The notes beneath the pieces were generated by a model that searched no databases, was not told the origin of the DNA, and saw only the letters and a list, made by a program, of their open reading frames with translations. From Sterolibacteriaceae bacterium (GTDB lineage Bacteria; Pseudomonadota; Gammaproteobacteria; Burkholderiales; Rhodocyclaceae), in NCBI GenBank assembly GCA_025360425.1, contig JANYCD010000038.1, positions 1-58,937 of the forward strand: a stretch of DNA of 58,937 nt, written 5' to 3'. Positions 54,001 to 58,937 of this stretch are shown here, one piece after another. The translations under genes and the position numbers were made by a program. Within the stretch, counting starts at the first letter, position 1. Each line of letters begins with the position of its first letter.

Positions 54001-54930
54001 AACGGCAAACTCTCCGGCCGCATCAGCCAGTTCAGCCTACCGAATGCAGTACCTGGCGATGGTGCTGCATCCGAGGCATTGTCGGAGTTACCGAACATCG
54101 ACCTGGTGTTCGATCATGTGGTGATGGCCGGCAAGGATTTGGGTGAAGTCAGGGTTGCCGCCGAGAACAAGGGCGGATTTTGGAATGCCACCTTGGGTGT
54201 GCAGAATGAAGAAGCCTCCCTCACCGGGCAGGGCAAGTGGCGGCCCGAAGGTGAAGCAGCAGATACCCGTTTGGATTTCAAGCTGAAGACCAGGAGCATT
54301 GAAAAGAGCCTGGCCCACGCCGGTTATGCCAATGCGGTACGTCGCGGCAACGCAACGCTGGAAGGTTCGCTGTCATGGAACGGCGCACCTTACGCTGTCG
54401 ACTATCCCTCGCTCAATGGCAGCCTCAAGCTCGACGCCCGCAACGGGCAATTTAACAAGCTTGACCCCAGTGTGGTCGGCCGATTGCTCGGCATCATCAG
54501 CTTGCAGTCGCTGCCGCGCCGCATCACGCTGGATTTTCGCGATGTGTTCAGTGAAGGCTTTGCGTTTGATGCCATCACCGCCAACGCCGCCGTCACCAAC
54601 GGTGTGATTGACACCAGGGACATGGAGATTCGCGGCCCCGCCGCCAAGGTGCAGATGGCCGGCACGGTTGACCTCGCGCACGAAACGCAGGATCTCAAGG
54701 TCCGCGTCAAGCCGGCGCTGGGGGAGAGTGCGGCGACCGCCGCGCTGCTGATCCATCCGGCAGTCGGCGCCACGGTTTGGGTGCTCAACAAGGTGTTCGG
54801 CAATCCGGTGGATGCCGCATTTGCCTTCGATTATTCCGTGACCGGCAGTTGGGCTGATCCGAAAGTCGAGAAGCTTGGCGCTCAGGCCGGAGGAGCGAAA
54901 GACAACGCAGCGAAGGAGAACGCGCCATGA
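51031..54930 (+). CDS. yhdP: YhdP-family AsmA-like envelope lipid-transport protein
   Basis: A 1299-residue inner-membrane-anchored protein. It has one N-terminal helix (ALWLLAIAYFGFALLFLLLRYAVLPQI, about 25-50) and a very long periplasmic beta-rich region. The ending KLDARNGQFNKLDPSVVGRLLGIISLQSLPRRITLDFRDVFSEGFAFD is the AsmA-like C-terminal domain of YhdP. YhdP helps carry phospholipids to the outer membrane. Its length equals the E. coli protein (about 1266) plus a little. The start codon is GTG. The four-base overlap with the amidase gene and tldD downstream is a conserved arrangement. Confidence 0.9.
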   Translation: MTSIKQRLIPQLQLPWLRRAWRAALWLLAIAYFGFALLFLLLRYAVLPQIENYRADVEQSMSAALHQPVAITKIGAGWQGLRPRLDLYGLRIQDSAGRPALSLDHVEAVIGWSSVLYLRPRLHRLALVAPDLAIRRDAAGHLFVAGLAVNTNAQDNGFGDWLLEQDEIVVTDATVTWTDELRRAPPLSMSKLDLLLENGFRQHRFGVAFDPPREMASRVDLRGDLVGGDLKNLKSWHGEIYSQVGYADLAIWRNWVAYPLELPQGRGALRVWFDFANLQPTALTADVALTDTQLRLAKDLPLLDLHRIEGRIRGQSLGDGFAASLTQLSLATREGLHLQPTDMSLRWQAHNGQLDANSLDLATLNRLAAYLPLPTQVRGPLVGYAPGGKLRDLKLEWGGRNSLFETYRVSGRFEALRLAAQGAVPGFSGLSGQVDGDERGGRIEFSSRDATLDLPAIFPEPHLTFSALDVKTTWKRAGNATELTLTQAAFHNQDATSKASGTYTWRPGTAGEIDLDAKVTHAEGGAVWRYMPFAVGKDAREWLHTAIIGGASEGVTLKLKGDLARFPFADGSGVFIVKGAFHGPTLRFATSWPEITDISGGLEFNGARMIITASSGKILGATVGPVKAEIADLRIPEELLTVEGKAVGPTAEFLKYIEVSPVGGSIDHFTEDMSASGTGELNLKLLLPLRQLDKTQLTGGYRFDGNRVVPLPGMPPVEDVHGRIEFTASDLSAKGLQGRILGGPVKVDVKTQGEGMVLVTASGDASVAQLRQQYTQPIFEHLSGATHWNATIRAQKKTVEAKVSSTLQGIVSSLPEPFNKTATDSMPLVLERKLPDMRLMLTAKKSKDPVIVNRDQIEFSLGKVVRAKVIRRYDAGVATLERGTIAIGDVAPKWPERGVALAVSLPRVDVDFWRKIAGNNNSSNASRSGDGDGGSRVKGLTQLDLRVAEMTVFGRTLHDFRIAGTHQPTAWNLDVKSREIIGKLDWADGSNGKLSGRISQFSLPNAVPGDGAASEALSELPNIDLVFDHVVMAGKDLGEVRVAAENKGGFWNATLGVQNEEASLTGQGKWRPEGEAADTRLDFKLKTRSIEKSLAHAGYANAVRRGNATLEGSLSWNGAPYAVDYPSLNGSLKLDARNGQFNKLDPSVVGRLLGIISLQSLPRRITLDFRDVFSEGFAFDAITANAAVTNGVIDTRDMEIRGPAAKVQMAGTVDLAHETQDLKVRVKPALGESAATAALLIHPAVGATVWVLNKVFGNPVDAAFAFDYSVTGSWADPKVEKLGAQAGGAKDNAAKENAP

Positions 54931-55721
54931 AGATCGCCGCCGTGCAAATGATCTCCGGCCCCGATGTCACGCCCAACCTGGCGACCGCTGGTCGACTGAT
55001 TGGCGAAGCGGCAGCGGCGGGCGCCGGCCTGGTGGTACTGCCCGAATACTTTCCGTTGATCGGCGTCAGCGATGCCGATCGTTTGGCAGCGCGCGAAAGC
55101 GAGGGCGAAGGCCCGATCCAGTGCTTCCTTTCCGTCACCGCCAGGGCGCACGGCATTTGGCTGGTGGGTGGCTCGCTGCCATTGACGGCCGACGACCCGG
55201 CCAAGTTGCGCAACACCACGCTGGTGTATGACGGCCAGGGCAGTTGTGTCGCCCGCTACGACAAGATCCATCTGTTCGGTTTCCGCAAGGGCAATGAGTT
55301 TTACGACGAGCGCGCCACCATCGAAGCCGGCGACCAGCCGGTGGTGCTGGACATGCCGTTCGGCCGCATGGGCCTTTCGATTTGCTACGACCTGCGCTTT
55401 CCCGAACTGTTTCGCGCCTTCGGCACCGTCGATCTGATCGTGCTGCCCGCCGCCTTCACCGAAACCACAGGCCGCGCCCATTGGGAAATGCTGCTGCGCG
55501 CCCGTGCCGTGGAGAACCAGTGCTACGTGCTGGCGGCGGCCCAGGGCGGCCGCCATCCCAACGGCCGCATGACCCATGGCAACAGCATGATTATCGATCC
55601 GTGGGGCGAGATCGTGGCGCGCATGGACAAGGGCGAAGGCGTGGTGGTAGCCGAACTCGACCCGCAGCGTATAGTCGAAGTACGGACATCGCTGCCGGCC
55701 TTGCAACACAAGAGACTATGA
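54927..55721 (+). CDS. Carbon-nitrogen hydrolase, deaminated-glutathione-amidase-like
   Basis: A 264-residue nitrilase-superfamily amidase. The catalytic triad is E42 in [10 protein letters not shown] in YDKIHLFGF (about 112) and C in [12 protein letters not shown] (about 153). YDKIHLFDV/GF and [11 protein letters not shown] are those of Nit1/YbeM-type enzymes that repair deaminated glutathione. It overlaps yhdP by four bases (ATGA) and precedes tldD by 28 bases. Confidence 0.9.
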   Translation: MKIAAVQMISGPDVTPNLATAGRLIGEAAAAGAGLVVLPEYFPLIGVSDADRLAARESEGEGPIQCFLSVTARAHGIWLVGGSLPLTADDPAKLRNTTLVYDGQGSCVARYDKIHLFGFRKGNEFYDERATIEAGDQPVVLDMPFGRMGLSICYDLRFPELFRAFGTVDLIVLPAAFTETTGRAHWEMLLRARAVENQCYVLAAAQGGRHPNGRMTHGNSMIIDPWGEIVARMDKGEGVVVAELDPQRIVEVRTSLPALQHKRL

Positions 55722-55749
55722 TGACGCATCTGTTTTTGACTGGACAACC

Positions 55750-57198
55750 ATGACAACCGAAACGCAAGCCCATTTCCTCACCGCCGAGCGCTGTCTGCTC
55801 GCGCCTTACGACCTGACCACGGGACGCATCGAATCCGTGTTCGGTCAGTTGCTGCGCAACAAGGTGGATTACGCCGACCTGTATTTCCAGTACGGCCGCT
55901 CCGAGGGCTGGAGCCTGGAGGAGGGTATCGTCAAATCCGGCAGTTTCAACATCGAGCAGGGCGTCGGCGTGCGCGCCATCGCCGGCGAGAAAACCGCCTT
56001 CGCCTATTCCGACGAAATCAGCCTGCCCGCGCTGAACGCTGCAGCACAGGCCACACGTGCCATCACTGCCGCTTCCGGCAACCGCCTGGCGCCAATGTTG
56101 CGCGGCAAACAGGTGCCGCAGCTGTATGGCGCCGACGATCCGATTGCCTCGCTGACGGACATTGAAAAAGTAAAACTGCTGGAGCGGCTCGAAGGTTTTG
56201 CGCGCGCCGCCGATGCGCGCGTCAAGGAAGTCACCGCCAGCATCGCCGCCTCGTGGGAAGTGATCCTGGTGGCGCGTTCCGACGGCCACATGGCGGCCGA
56301 CGTGCGGCCGCTGGTGCGCACCTCGATCAGCGTCATCATGGAAGACAAGGGTAGGCGCGAACAGGGCTCCGCCGGTGGCGGCGGCCGCTTCGATTACGGC
56401 TACTTCAGCGACGAGATGTTGCAGACCTACGCCCAACAGGCCGTGCATCAGGCCTCCACCAACCTCGCCGCGCGTCCCGCGCCGGCCGGCGCCATGACCG
56501 TGGTGCTGGGCTCGGGCTGGCCCGGCATCCTGCTGCACGAAGCCATCGGCCACGGCCTCGAAGGTGACTTCAACCGCAAGGGTAGCTCCGCCTTCGCCGG
56601 CCAGATGGGCAAGCGCGTCGCCGCGAAGGGCGTCACCGTGGTGGATGATGGCACCATCCCCAAACGGCGCGGTTCGCTGTCGGTGGACGACGAAGGCAAC
56701 CCGACGCAACGCACCGTGCTGATCGAGGACGGCATCCTGGTCGGCTACATCCAGGACTCGTTGAATGCACGACTGATGGGCAGCAAGCCCACCGGCAACG
56801 GCCGGCGCGAATCCTTCGCCCACCTGCCGCTGCCGCGCATGACCAATACTTACATGCTCAACGGCGACAAGGATCCGCAGGAGATCATCAAGTCGGTGAA
56901 GCACGGCTTGTACGCGGTGAACTTCGGCGGCGGGCAGGTCGATATCACCAGCGGCAAGTTCGTGTTCTCCGCAGCCGAGGCTTACATGATCGAAGATGGC
57001 AAGGTGACCTATCCGGTCAAGGGCGCGACGTTGATTGGCAACGGCCCCGACGTGCTGACGCGTGTGTCGATGATCGGCAATGACATGGCGCTGGACCCCG
57101 GCGTGGGGACGTGCGGCAAGGAAGGGCAGAGTGTGCCGGTGGGGGTGGGGCAACCGACGTTGCGTATCGATGGTTTGACTGTTGGCGGTACAGCCTGA
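55750..57198 (+). CDS. tldD: Metalloprotease subunit TldD
   Basis: A 482-residue zinc protease subunit that works with TldE/PmbA in peptide maturation and degradation. The zinc motif HExxxH is in [19 protein letters not shown] (about 262-268). Family blocks [17 protein letters not shown]-like ([17 protein letters not shown]) and [39 protein letters not shown] are present. It ends the yhdP-amidase-tldD operon; no tldE is in the window. A REP-like hairpin follows the stop at once. Confidence 0.94.
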   Translation: MTTETQAHFLTAERCLLAPYDLTTGRIESVFGQLLRNKVDYADLYFQYGRSEGWSLEEGIVKSGSFNIEQGVGVRAIAGEKTAFAYSDEISLPALNAAAQATRAITAASGNRLAPMLRGKQVPQLYGADDPIASLTDIEKVKLLERLEGFARAADARVKEVTASIAASWEVILVARSDGHMAADVRPLVRTSISVIMEDKGRREQGSAGGGGRFDYGYFSDEMLQTYAQQAVHQASTNLAARPAPAGAMTVVLGSGWPGILLHEAIGHGLEGDFNRKGSSAFAGQMGKRVAAKGVTVVDDGTIPKRRGSLSVDDEGNPTQRTVLIEDGILVGYIQDSLNARLMGSKPTGNGRRESFAHLPLPRMTNTYMLNGDKDPQEIIKSVKHGLYAVNFGGGQVDITSGKFVFSAAEAYMIEDGKVTYPVKGATLIGNGPDVLTRVSMIGNDMALDPGVGTCGKEGQSVPVGVGQPTLRIDGLTVGGTA

Positions 57199-57205
57199 TT
57201 TAGGA

Positions 57206-57422
57206 GCGGCGCCTTCGCCGCGAAAAGCTTGTCGTCCTTGCGATCGATGGACGACACTCGGACGGGTGCGCGGGGACCCAGAGGTTTGTCCCGTTCGTGC
57301 TGAGCCTGTCGAAGCACATTCCAATCAACAGTGAAAGACAACCTCCGCGCCGGGACTCGCCCCGGTACCCGTCCGGGTATCTCCATCGACAGGCGAGTTA
57401 CTTCTTGCTGCGCGGCAAGAAG
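57206..57422. repeat. Cluster of REP-like and hairpin elements after tldD
   Basis: The gene-free stretch 57199-57667 holds at least three elements. GCGGCG-CCTT-CGCCGC (57206-57221) is a REP-type hairpin eight bases after the tldD stop. CCGTTCGTGCTGAGCCTGTC (57291-57310, continuing GAA) is the same unit as 1634-1656. CTTCTTGC / GCAAGAAG (57401-57422) is a perfect eight-base hairpin with a six-base loop, inside a GC-rich stretch that looks like a dispersed intergenic element. The GC content falls abruptly near 57600. Confidence 0.65.
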
Positions 57423-57667
57423 TCACCAAGAAACGCGCCCCCTTTGCCGGCCTCACTTCGTTCGGCTTCCCTCGCTGCGAAAGCTTCGTCGGGCCGGCCG
57501 CTGAACTCGCTGCGCTCGGACAACGCGACCGGACTTCTCCCGGCAAACCTTCCTCACTCGGCGGCGCAGAGCGGACTTTGGTCCGCGCAATGGACACTGT
57601 CATTCCGGATCGGTATGCTGCTGGAAATCAATTCGAGCCAGACGCCTTTAATTACACCACCCAAACA

Positions 57668-58717
57668 ATGCTCCATTTAAAAACCATATTTGTAGTTGGT
57701 GCTGGTGCCAGCAATGAGGTAGGGCTACCAGTTGGTGGGGAGCTCAGGGATATTATTTCCAGAAAACTCGACTTTAGGTTTGAAGATTTCGGTAGGAAAA
57801 ATATTGGTAGTGGTGATCAAAAAATATGGGACGAACTGGCCAGATACCACTGCCAGGATATGAACTCTTTTCAACATGCGTGTTGGCGAATTAGGGATGG
57901 GGTATTACTGTCTTCTTCGATCGATGACTACATTGATGTTCATAGGCATGATCGTGGTGTAGAGATTTGTGGAAAGTTAGCAATTACAGCGTCGATTTTA
58001 GGAGCCGAGCGATCAAGCAAGTTGTATTTCCGCCGCGAAAATATCGCCGATACTATTAACTTTCAGGCAATTCAAAACACGTGGTATCCCAATTTTTACA
58101 GTTTACTTACACAAGGTGTAGCTAAAGAAAATCTCAGTGGATTATTCGATAATTTTTCCGTAATTAGTTTTAATTACGACAGATGTATCGAACATTTCCT
58201 TGTTCACGCTATTGCATCGCATTACGATGTTGCAATTAAAGAAGCTCAAGAACTTACGCAAAAGAAATTAAGAATCTTCCGCCCCTACGGCTCAGTGGGG
58301 CCGTATTTTGGTTCCCAGCACCAATGCACCGTGTTTGGTTCATCTACACTACCAAATTTACCTAAAGTTCAGATTGATCTCCGCACCTATACGGAACAAA
58401 TAAACGACCATGTCCACCTTGAGGATATGAGAAAAGCGTTACTCGATGCAGAAGTCATAGTCTTTTTGGGGTGTGCATTTCATGAAAACAACATGACGTT
58501 GTTACAAAACAATCTGGATCGCACTTATGCAAAAAAAATCTACGCTACTCGTAAAGGGATTTCACCTGAAGAGCTACCGCTTGTTAAAAAATCTATAGCA
58601 AAACTATTTTGCAAAAATCCGGAAGAATATGGTGTGATCGCAGATGAAATAAAATTTGACTCGGAATGCCGAGATATTTTCAATACGTACAGACTTTGGC
58701 TTCGAAGCAGAAATTAA
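57668..58717 (+). CDS. SIR2-like domain protein, possible NADase / defence gene
   Basis: A 349-residue protein. The NAD-binding start reads LKTIFVVGAGASNEVGLPVGGELRD (GAGAS), and VISFNYDRCIEHFL (about 175) carries the N-x-D motif of SIR2-like domains. VIFLGCAFHENNM near 275 fits the late beta strand. No second domain is obvious. Stand-alone SIR2-like proteins are often NAD-depleting effectors of phage defence, which is family knowledge; no partner gene is visible here. The base composition is much more AT-rich than elsewhere. The start is uncertain, since neither 57668 nor the upstream ATG at 57590 has a ribosome binding site. The stop lies in a repeat. Confidence 0.75.
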   Translation: MLHLKTIFVVGAGASNEVGLPVGGELRDIISRKLDFRFEDFGRKNIGSGDQKIWDELARYHCQDMNSFQHACWRIRDGVLLSSSIDDYIDVHRHDRGVEICGKLAITASILGAERSSKLYFRRENIADTINFQAIQNTWYPNFYSLLTQGVAKENLSGLFDNFSVISFNYDRCIEHFLVHAIASHYDVAIKEAQELTQKKLRIFRPYGSVGPYFGSQHQCTVFGSSTLPNLPKVQIDLRTYTEQINDHVHLEDMRKALLDAEVIVFLGCAFHENNMTLLQNNLDRTYAKKIYATRKGISPEELPLVKKSIAKLFCKNPEEYGVIADEIKFDSECRDIFNTYRLWLRSRN

Positions 58718-58922
58718 AGGGTCAGGTTCGGTCATGTCTGTTCTCCCTCAAGTTATTAAAGGGGTCAGGGTCGGTTTCTTTTCGGGAATTAAAGGGGCCG
58801 TGGTCGCAATAAGTTTCGCGATGCGTCTGGATTCATCGCTTGCTGTTGCCCCGCCTTTTCAATAATAGGGGACAGACCACGGTTTCAAACGCATCACCTG
58901 TCATCGAGCCAGACCCTTTAAT
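58713..58922. repeat. Degenerate repeats related to ATTAAAGGGGTCAGG
   Basis: ATTAAAGGGTCAGGTTCGG (58713-58731), ATTAAAGGGGTCAGGGTCGG (58755-58774) and ATTAAAGGGGCCGTGGTC (58788-58805) are direct copies. AATAGGGGACAGACCACGG (58864-58882) and the inverted AGACCCTTTAAT (58911-58922) extend the array. Such sequences are typical near REP-associated tyrosine transposases and their relics. No transposase is in the window. The first copy contains the stop codon of the SIR2-like gene. Confidence 0.65.
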
Positions 58923-58937
58923 CAGTGAAGATGATCG

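Noticed and set aside
55591-57324. 577-codon minus-strand frame
   Set aside because: Antisense to tldD and the amidase; no known domain, repetitive His/Gly/Val composition.

Overview
The window looks like a Betaproteobacterial chromosome, probably Rhodocyclales or a neighbouring order. I base this on the yhdP / carbon-nitrogen hydrolase / tldD string, on argJ and glnE, on high-GC coding, and on the interspersed repeats. About 43 kb is dense catabolic DNA. It is followed by ordinary core genes and, at the right edge, an AT-rich acquired gene.

Layout. (1) 1-6562, minus strand: a phosphotransferase cut by the window edge, a DUF7064/7065-like protein, an ALDH3-type aldehyde dehydrogenase, a membrane-anchored protein of the linalool dehydratase/isomerase family (closest in architecture to Thauera linalool isomerase), and two small membrane proteins. 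(2) 6655-13466: a DmpR/XylR-type sigma-54 activator facing a complete six-gene multicomponent phenol hydroxylase operon (dmpKLMNOP), with two tandem sigma-54 promoter matches between them. (3) 13468-16731: a LysR regulator divergent from a 2Fe-2S ferredoxin, a second phosphotransferase and an unknown protein. (4) 17103-31874, plus strand: a long operon with a Rieske oxygenase, two Tat-exported KstD-like flavoproteins, a c-type cytochrome, catechol 2,3-dioxygenase, the oxalocrotonate branch of meta-cleavage (dmpC, I, H, E, G, F), SnoaL-like, EthD and cupin proteins, and the remains of two short-chain dehydrogenases. (5) 32104-39063, minus strand: acyl-CoA dehydrogenase, SDR, histidine phosphatase, SCP2-type thiolase, acyl-CoA synthetase and cytochrome P450. 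Divergent from it are an AraC regulator, a GMC alcohol dehydrogenase and a second ALDH3. (6) 43284-57198: housekeeping genes (hemerythrin, Sel1 protein, MliC-like lipoprotein, Spy-like protein, MFS transporter, argJ, glnE, yhdP, nitrilase-family amidase, tldD). (7) 57199-58937: repeat-rich DNA around a SIR2-like gene of foreign base composition.

How it may work together. My reading is that alicyclic or terpenoid compounds are oxidised and desaturated by the two exported flavoproteins, with the small cytochrome c taking electrons. A phenol would result, which the phenol hydroxylase converts to a catechol, and the meta pathway then takes this to pyruvate and acetyl-CoA. The isomerase, P450, GMC dehydrogenase, ALDHs, ligase and thiolase would process open-chain or side-chain intermediates. 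The phosphotransferases, acyl-CoA dehydrogenase, SDR and ligase resemble the parts of the levulinate (Lva) / ACAD10-11 route for 4-hydroxyacyl-CoAs. The gene families are mostly clear; the substrate is inference.

The most notable regulatory signal is a duplicated LysR-type module: GATAC-N7-GTATC followed at the same distance by a -35/-10 promoter. It lies in front of the ferredoxin unit (14428-14495) and of the long dioxygenase operon (16801-16867), which ties the two together. I saw no rRNA, tRNA, CRISPR array or intact insertion sequence.
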